64,000 nucleotides of DNA from Apostichopus japonicus (GCF_037975245.1 NC_092571.1:9847417-9911416); one strand, 5' to 3'; shown: positions 23,370-36,804, numbered from the stretch's first letter. Translations and numbers: made by a program. Notes: generated by a model from the letters alone, not told the origin.

Positions 23370-24342
23370 AACTCGGAAGACATCAGTGGCGTGTTGTCAG
23401 CATCATCTTTCTTCGGAAATTTGCTCATTTTAGTGAACACATCAAGTCGCGTTTACTCTAGTATCTAGGTTTATTGTTTTAGTGATGTTTAAAACAGCTT
23501 GGATTCATTATTTCCGTTGATTTAGTCGAGTGCAGTTTTTGAATTTGAACTTTTTTGACCTATCGGTCATATTGTAGTAGCCTATACTATAGCCTACCGC
23601 GGGAGTGGAGTATTTCTTGTCTATTTTGGATTCATTTCTCCGTATTGGAATGCGTAACAACGAACAAATTATCTGAGAAACTGGCAGGAAGGAACCTGAA
23701 AATCAATTGCGCAAAAACTGTGAAAATTTTCAATCACAAGAAAAGGAAATTTATTGGAAGCTTGCTGGGGACCGAAGAAGATATTAACCGAAGAATTGGT
23801 ATAACCAAAGGTGCTTTCAACACACTGTCAAGTATTTTCAAAAGCAAAAACATAAGCCGAAACGTTAAGCTTAGGATTTTCGAGGCTTATTAAAGAGTAT
23901 TTTTTGTACAATTGCGAACTGTGGGGCACAACGAAGGATCTTTGATCGCAAAAATTGACACTTTTCAAAGGAGACTATTTCGTAATATTCTCAACATTAG
24001 ATGGACCAATAACAATTGGTAATCAAACGATGAGCTCAACAATGCAACCAACCAAACACCTTGGTCATCCATAGTCGCACATAGAAGATTGAGATTTTTC
24101 GGTCATGTAGCAAGACTCTAGGAGGACGCTCCAGCAAAGGTTGCTTTAAGAGAAGCAATGAGACATACTGCTAAACCAGTAGGAAGGCCGGTGACTACCT
24201 TGCTTGAAAAAATAATGTCGCAATTTAAGGACGTTAACATTAACAATTTCGAGGAAGCAATAAATTTTGCGCAAGATCGTGATACGTGGCGGAGGTTAAT
24301 CACTGAGCATGTCGGATAGACGAGACTCAACTTACTACTACT
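23370..24342 (+). pseudogene. non-LTR retrotransposon reverse transcriptase, C-terminal remnant
   Basis: Fragments in shifting frames give NRRIGITKGAFNTLSSIFKS, NVKLRIFEAY, FLYNCELWGTT, IAKIDTFQRRLFRNILNIRW, HRRLRFFGHVARL and, near the end, DRDTWRRLI (stop 24317-24319). These are the classic C-terminal motifs of LINE ORF2 proteins. There are at least two frameshifts and two internal stops, and the 5' part is missing. The 3' end is a short TACTAC run, as in a LINE tail. The clade was not determined. Confidence 0.85.
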
Positions 24343-24433
24343 ACTTGTTTACGTCATCAATCACTGATGCACTACATTCTATACACATTTACTCAACTAT
24401 TATGTTTGAATTACTATGTGGAACACTTTAGAT
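24343..24433 (+). repeat. 91-bp direct repeat, right copy
   Basis: Near-identical to 23279-23369 (two mismatches). It starts directly after the TACTACTA tail of the LINE fragment. Confidence 0.85.
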
Positions 24434-24459
24434 CACCCAAACTTCTTTTTGCTACTATA

Positions 24460-24463
<4 letters not shown>

Positions 24464-24549
<86 letters not shown>
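24464..24549. repeat. (AT)n microsatellite
   Basis: An almost pure AT dinucleotide run of about 85 bp. The Ile-Tyr frame across it is not a gene. Confidence 0.95.
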
Positions 24550-24552
<3 letters not shown>

Positions 24553-24553
<1 letters not shown>

Positions 24554-24825
24554 GGTGGCGCACAACAATGAATTGTTCCATTTACTTACTCACGAAACTC
24601 GTCACTTTCAAGACTCGCCAAAGCATTGACAGAAGTTTTAAACTGGCATATCCTACCAACCGCATGCATGATAGCTGAGATCTTGGCCTGTCATGGTACT
24701 TATCTTAACTGTTTAGATTTTGAGCTAAACCCCAACTCTTCTATCTGCTTGCTAATTTTAGTTCTATTTCTGACAATGGTCAACGTTTTCGAGCGGATGT
24801 TTACTACGTGGTGTAGTACCAACAG
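24553..24825 (+). repeat. dispersed repeat, copy 2 (partner of 11592-12050)
   Basis: Colinear with 11592-12050 (see that entry) but with internal deletions. It begins directly after the AT microsatellite. Confidence 0.65.
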
Positions 24826-27305
24826 CTAGGTATAGGAAGATATACAAACAATTAAACTATACGAGGTACATGGATACGTAGTAAACTGACGGACACTGCG
24901 TAGTCGAACAAGACAGTGTATATATAACCCATCAATTGGTTCACAGCAAAGATGTACTGTACGGGTACATCAGAACCATTTTCGTTGAGATTTAGATTAG
25001 TAGCTGGTTCCACTAATGAAGCACGCCTTGAACGATTCCGTTTCTCTGCTTTTACGCATTGTTTCAGTTTGTTTTAAAAAAGGGGAATTTTATGATAAGA
25101 ATGCTGAGAGTGGGAGAAGAGGCTGTCTATAGTCTAGGGTTTCGGGGTTAGGGGTACGCATCCGGCCAGAATAAAATAAACATTTGGATGTCAAACGGTG
25201 CTTTTTTTTGGGGGGGGGGGGCATATTTAGACTATGAATTATGTCTATATAAGTAGCTCTAATCGAGAGGTTGTGCTCGTAGATACTTTGTGTTAGGTTT
25301 GAAGAAAAAGTGATGGGCGAAACGAAAAGATCAAGAGAAGATATTGTTTGTAGTGAACTAAACTCAAAACCTACCAAGAAGTTAGGGTAATTTATACCAG
25401 GGAGCTTCAACTCCAGTAGCAGCTCCCTGGTTAAACCATCAGCGTACACTTGATTTCAAAATTTATCCAGAGTGATTTAAGAAAGGATTTGAAACTTTAT
25501 GGAATGTCAAAAGGGAATTATGTCAAGAAGGAGGGTCTGGGTTCGGTGTCCCATGTAAGGTGCTTCGAGTTCTCCCCCAGATAAATTATCCCTGACATTT
25601 AAAAAGTGAACAGTGCATTCCGAGTCGTATTTAGGCTATAAAGTCGGTCTATAATTAGGTCTAAGAAGAAGGATGTGCTCATAAATACTCTGATTGTCTT
25701 TTAATAAGGCTGAAAAGGGAAAGAGACCTGGAGTATTGGTCCAATTCTTCCCACACTGATTGTGAAACTGAACCATGTCCCACACCCAATTTAGATATCT
25801 TTCACCTATTAGTATCCCATTTTCTATAGAATAGCTCCATTTGAAAACACCATGGTGCTGAAGTTGTTATTCTGAATTGCATCATGCACTTTTCTTTAGG
25901 AATTTAAATTGTATCTTGGCATTTATGACAAATATTTATGGAAAAACCCTTTGGTAAAGTAAATTTTTTACCTTTACCATAATCTATCGTTAGACCATAC
26001 TGGGTACTAGCTTTTGCTCTAAAACATAAGGGTTGCATGCCTATAAATAATGTGCAAGCTGATAATTCAGTTTCAGATATCTAGAATTAATTTAAAGATA
26101 TGTGGACGTTTAGTTCAGATATTTTGAATAATTATTTCAGATATTGTCAACCCTCTAAAAAGCTTAGAGATCTCAACTAATGACAATTCAAGTATAGTTA
26201 TGATCTTAATTGCTTATTTCAATAAAATATAAAAATTAAATTTTGAAATAGTTTCCATTGAGGTGCATCGTCTACATTAATTATTTGTATTTGTTTTATC
26301 ATTGTTATATAAACTTGTAGCTTTTTATAAGTGATATTGATCCAACTTGTGCATTATTAATATTCACTCAAGGCTGCGTATCATAAATGTTCACCTAAGT
26401 TTTTTTATCCTAAATTTTGCCCATCCTGCATATCTCAAGTTTTTCTCCAATATTTACGGTAAAGGTTGCATAACTTTTTAACTTGGACTATATGATTAAT
26501 GTTTTCCCTAGTCCGTTTTTCATCAATATATACCCCATACTGAAGCGATAATGTTTACTCTAGCCTATGTATCATCAATAATTACAATAATGTGTCTTAC
26601 ATTGTTACATCTCTATGAGTATCTTTAATATTTACCCAGACTACATCATTAATATCTACCCTGTTCTGCAGATCATTCACAATTACCATAGCCTCCTACT
26701 CTAAAGCGTAAGTTAATTTCTTCCGGTTTGTTGACTTTTCACTATAATAAGCTACAAAAAATCTATAAATACAGAATTATGAAAAGAGGCAAAGGAAAAC
26801 ATACTGATATTTTACAAGCTAACATAAAATAAATAAGTTGATGTACACTCTAACAGTAAAGTAACTTAATTTGTACTTACCCATGTACCATGTCACAGAA
26901 CGACGGAACACGAATCCTTCTTACGACTTAAGCAAGAGTGTGTATCATTAATATTTAACAATCTTGCGTATCATTAATAGCTCTTCGGCTCTTCAGTTTC
27001 GCGATGCTTGAAGTCCACATTTTGAAAGAATATATCCACTTATGCTATATGCTATAGGCACATTTCACATTGTCTGGTGCAAACTATTACGCCGACGGAT
27101 GCTCCCCTCCTCTATGGTAAAACTCAATACCCCCTACCCCAAGTTTATAATGTGACTTACTCAGCCTGTGCCAGACGTTTGGAATACCAAGTTTGTGCAA
27201 TTTCTTGTATCCAAAAGAAACGTTCATTAAAACAAAAGAAGACATTAATTGCTATTTATGATGCCTAGTTTATTAGACTAAAGAAAAAACACAAATAACT
27301 ACGGT
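24826..27305. other. no gene seen; one MITE-like hairpin
   Basis: AT-rich sequence without recognisable coding content. A G run lies at 25210-25220. The hairpin at 25396-25431 is listed separately. Confidence 0.5.
25396..25431. repeat. 11-bp-arm hairpin with CAGGGAGCT ends
   Basis: ACCAGGGAGCT, a 14-nt spacer, then AGCTCCCTGGT. The arms share CAGGGAG with the hairpin at 6416-6443, suggesting related minimal TIR pairs. Confidence 0.6.
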
Positions 27306-28120
27306 AAATATTCTAAGATCATTAATCATTAACCAATAACCATTAATCATTAATCATTCATCACTAATCATTATTCATTAAACATTAAACATTAAACATT
27401 AATCATTAATCACTAATCATTAATCATTAACCATTAATCATCATTCATTAATCATTAACCATGTATCACCATTCATTAATCATTAATCTTGAATCATTAA
27501 TCATTCATCACTAATCATTAATCATTAAACATTAAACATTAAACATTAAACATTAAACATTAAACATTAAACATTAAACATTAAACATTAATCATTAATC
27601 ATTAATCACTAATCATTAATCACTAATCATTAATCATTAACCATTAATCATCATTCATTAATCATTAACCATGTATCACCATTCATTAATCATTAATCAT
27701 TAATCATTAATCTTGAATCATTAATCATTAATCATTAATCATTAACCATTAATTATTAATCATAAACATTGATCATTGATCATTAATCATTATTCATTAT
27801 TCACTAATCATTAATCATTAACCATTAATCATCATTCATTAATCATTAACCATGTATCACCATTCATTAATCATTAATCTTGAATCATTAATCATTAATC
27901 ATTAACCATTAATTATTAATCATAAACATTGATCATTAATCATTATTCATTATTCAATAATCAGTAATCAGTAATCAATAACCATTCATCACTAAACATT
28001 ATAAACATTGATTATTAATCATTCATCTTTCATCATTCATCATTCATCATTAATCATTAATCATTATCCCGTAACCAGTAATTAGTAATCAGTTATCAGT
28101 AACCATCAACCATTAACCAT
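27306..28120. repeat. degenerate heptamer array (ATCATTA-type)
   Basis: About 800 bp of ATTAATC/ATCATTA heptamers with variants such as AAACATT and CACTAATC. Longer blocks repeat too: CATCATTCATTAATCATTA with ATGTATCACC recurs near 27445, 27670 and 27850, showing higher-order duplication. Confidence 0.95.
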
Positions 28121-28136
28121 TTACCATGAACCATTT

Positions 28137-28695
28137 ATCATTTTCAATCTCAATCTTAATCTCCATCTCAATCTCAATTCCAATCTCAATCTCAATTTCA
28201 ATCTCAATCTCAATCTCAATCCCAATCTCAATCTCAATCCCAATCTCAATCCCAATCCCAATCTCAATCCCAATCTCAATCTCAATCTCAATTCCAATCT
28301 CAATCTCAATTTCAATCTCAATCTCAATCTCAATCTCAATCCCAATCCCAATCTCAATCTCAAGTTCAATCCCAATCTCAATCTCAATCCCAATCTCAGT
28401 CTCAATCTCAATTCCAATCTCAATCTCAATCCCAATCCCAATCTCAATCTCAAGTTCAATCCCAATCTCAATCTCAATCCCAATCTCAGTCTCAATCTCA
28501 ATTTCAATCTCAATCTCAATCTCAATCCCAATCTCAATCTCAATCCCAATCTCAATCCCAATCCCAATCTCAATCCCAATCTCAATCTCAATCTCAATTC
28601 CAATCTCAATCTCAATTTCAATCTCAATCTCAATCTCAATCTCAATCCCAATCCCAATCTCAATCTCAAGTTCAATCTCAATCTCAATCTTAATT
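28137..28695. repeat. hexamer array (CAATCT/CAATCC)
   Basis: About 560 bp of CAATCT and CAATCC hexamers. A ~100-bp block with CAAGTTCAATCCC recurs inside it. The 199-codon Ser-Ile frame and the opposite Leu-Arg frame are direct products of the hexamer and are not treated as genes. Confidence 0.95.
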
Positions 28696-30152
28696 TTTAT
28701 CTTAATCTTCGTATACCTTTCATAACAATTACACCCGTTTCATATTTACATTTAACCCTATAACCATTACTATCTCCTCCTCCACCCCTACCCGCTTATC
28801 CCATTCAATTCACAATAACTCGGCCATGTACTATTTCCGTACTATATAATTAAATTATAATAATTTCGATAAATGAAAGTTCCGATTCGATGCTGTATAC
28901 ACTAGTAATTGTAATTCAGAGTCAAGCAGGCTGTATGGTCAGTCACATCTAATCGCCTAAAGTGAAAGGTATAAAAACAAAAGTTGCACTGATTACGAAA
29001 CTTTACACTCAACTGAGACTTAAAGAGAGTGCGATGTCGGAGGGTCAGGATGAGTGGGGAAGGACAAACAAAATAAGTCAGTAGATGTTTCACTATGTTG
29101 AAAACAGTAATTCTACTAATTAGAAAAACAATTTAAGTATAGATAGTAACAAATATTAGCAAACAAAAATCACAGTATTTTATTCGCTTGCAAATTCGTA
29201 TATTTTTTGTATGTTACCCTGCTAACCTCCGTCTGTGAGTCCTCGTATACAACTTACATTCATTCCTTGTGCCCATCTCCCAAAATAATAACAATAATAA
29301 TAAAAACAAAGATAATAATAACACCCATTGCAGTTCGAATCCTCATCCCATCATTTCCTATTTAACTTAAAGGTATGCTGTATAGACCCCAACTACAGCA
29401 CGCTATCATTGAAAAGATTCTTGAGATTACGTAAATCGACTTGCCTTGGTCGTAAAATGACCTCTTTTTACCAATTAGTCTGCAACGTCTGCCACATATT
29501 TTCTTCTGGTATGAGGGTCTTTGTGTGAACGGTGTATGATTAACTACACTGCAGACCTGAACATATTTCCACACAGTGTTTACACAAAGAGCCTAATTAT
29601 GTTAAGAAGCTATGCATGCTAATTTTATAGCCTGTGGTCTATTTACGACCATTGCAGGTAGAATACGTATTCACACAACTTTCCTAGCTATAGCGTACCA
29701 ATAAAACAGATCTTTAAGCAAAGTAACTTTGGCAAAAATAAGGACTGAAAACTGCCCATGTGGAGGCAAAATGTTTTGTAGACGTTCCAACGTGCTGGAG
29801 GTTTTATTGACCAAACCTCCGCAACAACAGCCAGATGGAGAGTAAACATATTAACGAAGTAGCCAATAGATCAGATTTGGTATAATTGTTCCCCAAACGA
29901 GTCATTAAAACACTGTTTCAAGTTCTGGTATAGGAGGGGTGGGATCAGATTTCTGTTTGCATGCTCTACAATGAATGTCAATGAATGTATTGTGACGGAA
30001 ATGTGGCAAATGCCGTTATGACGTTATGACTTTTATTTTAACAATATCCTTCTAAATCTAGTCTAATTTCGCTTTTATAAAATAAATATCAGTGATCGAG
30101 GCTCCCGCAAAGAGCTTTGTGAATAAAGAAAAAAAAATAAATAAATACTTAC
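28696..30152. other. no gene seen
   Basis: AT-rich sequence. No frame longer than about 70 codons and no recognised motif. Confidence 0.5.
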
Positions 30153-30176
30153 TTTAATAAATGGTTTGAGTCATCA
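30153..30176 (-). other. candidate 24-nt exon (32) with in-frame TAA
   Basis: The acceptor is TTTGACGTATTCCGTAG and the donor GTAAGTATTT. Entered in the phase that keeps the other candidates open, it reads ATG-ATG-ACT..., ending TAT-TAA. It lies just outside the repeat units, so it is weaker than the others; the stop could be chance. Confidence 0.3.
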
Positions 30177-30783
30177 CTACGGAATACGTCAAAGAAAGCA
30201 AAACAATGACTTATAAAACTAAGATGAAATGATATAACCGAGTTTACTGAAGCGTTTTCCAACTGTAATTTTGCTCAAATTATTTAACAGTCAGTGCCCA
30301 AAATAAAGTAGGAGAACATTTATTAACGTAAAAGAACTTTCCTGAAGTGTATATTTCGTTATGTTACAACCATCTTTTTTAGACTACTCGGGACTACTGC
30401 GGGATAAGAGTATGCTGTTTTTAATACAGTCACATCAAACATCTTTCCATTTTTAAAAGCAGTTAGTGACATCGGTGGATATACGCCGTTGTCGTGAACC
30501 CACAGATTATTTTATATCCGTCATTGCAATCAGATGTGTGTACAACTTTGTCTTGAACCTGATTTTGTCTGTTGTCAGATATTTGCTCACCAATCTTACC
30601 CATCTGCCAACCATTACCGACCATTGCCCAACATTCTGTTACAGCTGTAACGTTAAAGAGCAATTCTTTCTTGTTTAACATTAAAAATCTTTCATCTCAT
30701 GAAAAGTCCACGGACGATGTCTTCACTTCATGTACGAGTCCGTATATGTAGCTACTGTTACAATTTGTATCTAAATATCTTAC

Positions 30784-30786
30784 TTT
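30784..30786 (-). other. candidate micro-exon 31 (3 nt, AAA)
   Basis: The acceptor TTCCCCATAAAAG and donor GTAAGATATTT match those of 53561-53566, but only three bases lie between them. Possibly a decayed unit. Confidence 0.2.
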
Positions 30787-33700
30787 CTTTTATGGGGAAC
30801 AAACATAGGAAAATAGGATAACGTAATATAAGAACATTACTGTGTACTTCACACAACAAATATCTTTTATAACGTAATCAACATGCGAGATCAGAGTAGA
30901 CTGTTACGATTACAGCTACATCAATTATCCCTTCATTCAACAGCCATTCATTCAATACAAAGCATTGCGTGACGTTGATGCATATCCGTCGTCGCAGTGA
31001 ACTCACGTGATAACATCAGTAATTATCAGAGATTTAAGCATCATTGCTTGGGAACCCATAATTCATAGACCCTCTTTTTGCTATTTACACCATTCTTATT
31101 CAATTGTAAGTTTTAAGATAATTTTTTTGTTTACAATTTTTCTCACTCGCTACAGTTGCGAGAAGTTGATTTTGTGTTAACGGCGATTGAAACACATCAG
31201 TGGAGTGTATCACAACAAAACATTGGATTTGGACTAAAGTTCAATTTTCGTCTGTCCACTTGACACAAGAGACATTCCAATTTAATTAATCTTTTTCTAT
31301 ATTGATATTAAAGTGGATACGTCTTTTATTACCAAACGCAGTCTGATTATGAACCCTGTTCAATCTTATAAGAGAGTATGCTGATTCATGCATCTGTCGT
31401 TAAGCACCAAATTTGCTACACTATTTTCAAAGATGCGCCCGATTTAGTATTGTACTGTTAATTATTCATTAAATAATTAGAAACATTTTACTCATTACTT
31501 CGCAAGTTTGATATTCAAAAGACGGGCATCTCTTCATTTCATGAAGAGTTTTTCACCATTTTTCTGTACATTGACTTAGTTTGACGTTTTCCTTTCTGAA
31601 GCATCAATTAAACTCCATCAAGTGTGATATCACTTCATGTACTATAGTCTGTATATTTACTTATTGCTTAAATTTAAATGTAGGTATTCTAGTTAAAATG
31701 AACCATCAAACACTGTGTTCATATGGGATAACGCGCTCGTCATAAAAAAACCGCAAGGTTACATTGCACACGGCACTTTAACATGTATTGTGCATCTCGT
31801 GATATCTCGTACTATTAACGATTGATGCCTCTCTTTTCCTTCACAATGAGATAATATATTATCCTTCTCGGAATCCCTGATGTACTTTACTATGTAGCCT
31901 AACAGGAGCAGAGGGAGCAGGAGGAACTTTCCCAGTCCGAATTTTTGAAATCGGTTTGTACTAAACGATAAAAAAAAACTTGAACCAAGAATGACGTAGT
32001 TAGAATATCAAAGATGATAGCACCCTTTTGCATCTAATCCCTCCTACCCAAGGATCTCTCCAGTTAGGCCCCTCCCCAAGATGGACAACATATGTGCCTT
32101 TACCACTTCCGCGAACTAATGACTCCAAGCTCATACTACATATAATTTAATTGGGGAAACCGCAGAACTAAGTTATGAGAGAAATTATTAATATTTTCAA
32201 CATTAACATGTCCAGAAAGAATGATTCAGACTGTGATAATTTGCTTCAATCAAAAATTCTTTTTTACTCCGTGAGTTCGCTAATTGGTCAAATTATTGAA
32301 GATTATGGACAAAGCGAAAAAGTACAATTGTATCAAACACTGGTACTATATTATCCGAGTTATCTAAAATGTTATACAATTCCCTTGTCACAAAAGAGTG
32401 TCTAAGCACGACTTAAGATATAGTACAAAATTACGGTACTTGCTTGTCCATTACATTTGGAACTAAGAGACATTTGGAACTAAGCTCTCAACTGTGATTA
32501 ACTATGGTGTTCTAAAACTTATATGTTACTAATGAAGCATCCGTGAAGAACCCGGTCTAGTTTGGTCTAAGAACAACACTTAAATGCTGATCCTTTATTG
32601 TTCAACAAAAAAAAACCTTTATTTGCTTGACCATGGAAGACCAAAGTGCATAGTCTAAAACCGGCAAACAACCTTATTCCTTTTGTATTATCACCATTTA
32701 ACTAATCTAACTAAACTATATATAGCGTAGACTTAGTGCACAGTAATGGGAAAAAATCAGGTTGGTACGGACGCTTAGAAGTGACATGTTACTGAATCGA
32801 CGTTTTAATGAGATGCATCAAACATGAAATCCATAACATTTTAGCAGAAGTAGCGGAGGAATATTTTTAAATTTTCGTTCTATTATTACAAGAATGAAAA
32901 CAACGAAGTGTACATAATGTTGGTTCTTGCTTTTGAAATAAGGCATAGCTTATCCCTAGTAATAAGTACAACGATCTATTGTATGTAATAAATTTGTGAC
33001 AGTATAGAATCAATGACAATCCAAACCGGTGAACTCATGATAGCATGTGTGAGTATGTACCATATTTGCTGAGCCGTATATACACGGCCCTGTGCATATC
33101 TTTGGTATGTGTGTGGGCACTGCCTTCTTGTAACACCCATATCTCTAAAAGTGTGTCCGATTGGCAACCCTTATACTTGGCATGTTGGTTTCCCATTATA
33201 GACAGGGACTTTTTTTGGTTTTATCGGTGTTCAATAGTCATCTGAATTGAACGGGATAAATCAGTGAAAACATTGTGCCTACCTTATTTCAAGAACGGAA
33301 AGATGTATGTAACCCATTCTGAGTTGGACAAACCACTTGATATTATTGTGACCACTATATCTAAGGATATGTAACATCGACAAGTCTCCCGTTTCATGAG
33401 AAGGTATTACTTTGATGATAAATGTATTGATATTTGTGAAGGTCAAAATTCATGAAAGGGTCAACAGTTTATGCAGCCTCATATGAAAAAAATGTTTGCA
33501 TGATATTTTACATATATTATAGATATTGTAACAAACTATGTCTGCTAAGAAGGGGCATAAGGCAAGGGGAAAATGAGATGGAAGGAACAGAACTGACACC
33601 GTTATCTAACGTATTTCTTTTTCAATTAGCACCAATAATAGATAAGCTGCTCAGAAATATTGCCTATCAAAACAAATTTCTCAAATAGAAGCTTAGCTGA

Positions 33701-34348
33701 GTTTCTGCTGATGCGTTGCCGCTCTTGTTTACCCGTTGCTGATAACGCGTTCGTTGATCTAATATAGGGCACGCTCTCCCATGTGAACACAGTGTTACCC
33801 GAGGCTTTTTATAGAACCAACAGTTGAAGAATATAAAATAACATATCTGACGTTACAGAAGTGTACTTCATACAACTACACTCTCAATTTGCGACACCAG
33901 AGTATGTATATTCATTCAATACGTGTCATTTGGGAAACGTGAGTGCATATCCGACGTTGTAGTTTACTCACGTGACATCAATTCCGTCTCTAGTTTTATT
34001 ACCATTCCTTTGTTTACTATTTTTTTACCCGTTACAGTTAAAGAAGTTCATTTGTCATCATTAATGGTTATTAATGTCACTCGAAACCAATTTTAATTCG
34101 TTATAATGAATTATTAATTCGCAACAAACAAATTAAAAATGTATTCGAATGAATTAAAATATATTTCGAATGGCACTTATGGGCTTTCGTAGACACATGG
34201 GTGTTTCCCTGTTTGTTTGTTCATTGACTTAATTTACAATTGTCATTTTTTGCAGCATTTACTTGACCACTTCATGTAAATTTCTATATATACATTGCTA
34301 CTTATTCAATTTAACTGTACGTCTTCAACTTAAGATAAAATGACTCAC

Positions 34349-34354
34349 TCGGTT
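34349..34354 (-). other. candidate micro-exon 30 (6 nt, AACCGA)
   Basis: A pyrimidine-rich TTCTTTTTTTCTGTATTC leads to acceptor ATAAAG. The donor is GTGAGTCATTTT. Confidence 0.4.
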
Positions 34355-35198
34355 CTTTATGTTGATGGAGAATACAGAAAAAAAGAAGAGAAAATAACGT
34401 TAACTAACCTTACAGAAGTGTACTTCATTGAACCGTTTGATACTTATTACTTACTGACTTACTTGCATTTAAGGTTCGACAAGGGAGTTAACGTCTGGTG
34501 TCAATACAAATGTCATTGTTATTTTACCATCAGCCATTGGGGTTAGACTCAAACATGTGTAAGTAATATATACATTTCCTACAATGGTTTGATAAAGGAG
34601 AAACGTGGAGGGATTAATGAGGTTGATAAGGACTGGGATATGATCATGGTGTGTTTTATGGAGAGTTCACTACAATGATACTATACTTTAATCCGTCTTG
34701 CAGCGTGCACCCCTTCACATTCGAAGGTACCACATGTGCATTTACACAGGAAAGTCATCCCTCTGTCATATAAATCAGAAGCTTTGCAATGCCAATCAAA
34801 CATTGCGTCGTTGAACAGTTTGAAACTAATGCTGAAGTGAAGGAAGTGGGATGGACAAGGACACAGCGATGGTTCCAGGATTAGCATGGTTTACGTGGTC
34901 AACATTCTAGTAAAGCTACACTGAAAACCAACATCTTATGATTAACAATGCAAACAATTAGTTATGTAAAATGTTTGATGTGACTTCTTTAAATAAATTC
35001 CCTTTAATTCTTTAATAAGAAGCTGGCTGTAGCCAGCGCAAAGGCGCCAAATCTGTTACACGGAGTACTGCACACACCGGTACCAGATGTGGATATATAT
35101 GGAATAGAGCATCAACATAACGGCTGAAAAAGCTTTGCGTGTATCTACTGAATACAGTTTTATCGTAAGTGTTAAAAAAGTAAAATACACTTTCTTAC

Positions 35199-35210
35199 CT
35201 TCACACAGGT
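35199..35210 (-). other. candidate micro-exon 29 (12 nt)
   Basis: The acceptor is CTTACAATACACTTAG, the exon ACCTGTGTGAAG and the donor GTAAGAAAG. The flanks fit the unit consensus less well than the others, so this one may be chance. Confidence 0.3.
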
Positions 35211-36076
35211 CTAAGTGTATTGTAAGCAAAAGTAGCAAAGGAAGAACTTGGATGAGGTGAAGGAGGAAGAACAAAGGATAGACGGGGGGGGGGGGGGAGA
35301 GGGGGAATGGACTTGTAGTAATGCTACTCAAGTTTACATCTCTTTGTTAAAGTATTGTTTATTGTATGTATTATTTTATCATCACAGTCAAAACAATCTT
35401 TATAACAAATAATGTATATTGATGAATAGTCCTTAAACCATATATATACACATAAATATCATTTGATTTAACATCATGTTTTATATGCATCAAACAAGAA
35501 CAAAATAGCTTCTCAATCCCGTAATGCCGTTCTCGAAATATATTAGTGCAAATTGCACTAACAGTGGAATTTGAAAAAGCAGGTGTCCACAGATGCGCAA
35601 GGCTACGTAAACAGTTTTTCTTTATGTTTCTTATCATGTATATACCTAGGTCTGATAACTGTTCTACTCTACGAAGCTCTAGAGAGGACATAGGAAAAAT
35701 AATTATATTGCGTACGTACGTGATAATTCAATATTGGCCTACATGCAAGATACGCGCATATATATACGTTTTACTATATTATAATATAAGTTTACTTCTC
35801 GTTCACTGTACCTTGCATGTATCAATCATCCAACTACAGAAGTCAAGCTTAGTTATACGATTGAGCCGCGGACTAAAAAATGCCGGAGACAGACAAGGTA
35901 CGTTAGGGTTAGACTAACACTACAGGTATGCATCTGCCTAAAATACAAACGAACAAGTTCATCTCTCTCCATCTTTGAAATGAAGATGTAAGTGTTAACA
36001 TAGGCTATATCACGTAATAAAAACACGTACGATTGTACTGAGGCTTGCATTCGTTATAATTATCAGTGGTGAGTAT

Positions 36077-36320
36077 TACGTACGTACGTAGTAACTATTA
36101 CGTACGTACTAATGATCACGTACGTACATAATAATACCATGTATGTACGTACGTACGTAATATTATCACGTATGTACGTTATAAATATTACGTACGCACG
36201 TAGTAATTATCACGTACGTACGTCATACATATCACGTACGTAAGTAATACATATCACGTACGTACGTAACAAACATCACGAAAGTACGTACGTAGTATTA
36301 CTACGTACGTACGTAATAAT
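36077..36320. repeat. CGTA palindromic repeat array
   Basis: Runs of ACGTACGTACGT separated every 20-35 bp by AT-rich linkers such as TAGTAATTATC. ACGT is self-complementary, so many nested hairpins are possible. The density of CpG and TpA steps is unlike the surroundings. Confidence 0.9.
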
Positions 36321-36804
36321 TTATTTTACCATGTCCTATCTAGAGCTTCGTACTACTCTCAATACAGTAGTAAAACAACTTTTATAATGTCAATTCAAAG
36401 TACAATCATATACTCAAGCAGTTAATTGTAAGTCACAAAATTAAAGAAAAACTATTTGCTTTAATGTAATTTGTACAAGATGTGTAAGCTTCCATGACCA
36501 TCTCGTAAACGACATATTAGAATTTCAAGAAAGTTTGTTTTACTTGGGGGTTAACATTATGTTCCTCTTTCACAAATGTTAAATCATTTTAACATTCAAT
36601 ATTTCTTTAAATTTATATGAACATCTACAATTGTGTGATTTTGATGACGTCGTTTTATTATTCGAACAATAAGTCACGAGGCATCTTTGGATCACAATAA
36701 ATACATTTTACCACTACCGTAGTTTAGATTTGAAAATCGCTTAACTTCACATGTCTGTACAAGCAGATTTTGCTATAACTCTCAATTGAAATAATATGTC
36801 TTAC

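Noticed and set aside
24367-24678. Ile-Tyr frames over TA tracts (also at 19547-19762 and 52359-52664)
   Set aside because: TA microsatellites translated; no protein.
26876-26900. Further micro-exon near ACTTACCCATG (minus donor GTAAGT)
   Set aside because: No AG acceptor with a pyrimidine tract at a suitable distance, and no unit homology around it.
27306-28695. CRISPR-like or telomere-like array
   Set aside because: There are no constant repeat/unique spacer alternations, and the heptamer and hexamer are not telomeric motifs; they are simple repeats.
28121-28725. Long Ser-Ile (plus) and Leu-Arg (minus) open frames of nearly 200 codons
   Set aside because: They translate a hexamer repeat; a six-base period cannot make a stop unless one is in the unit. 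No start context or non-repeat part.
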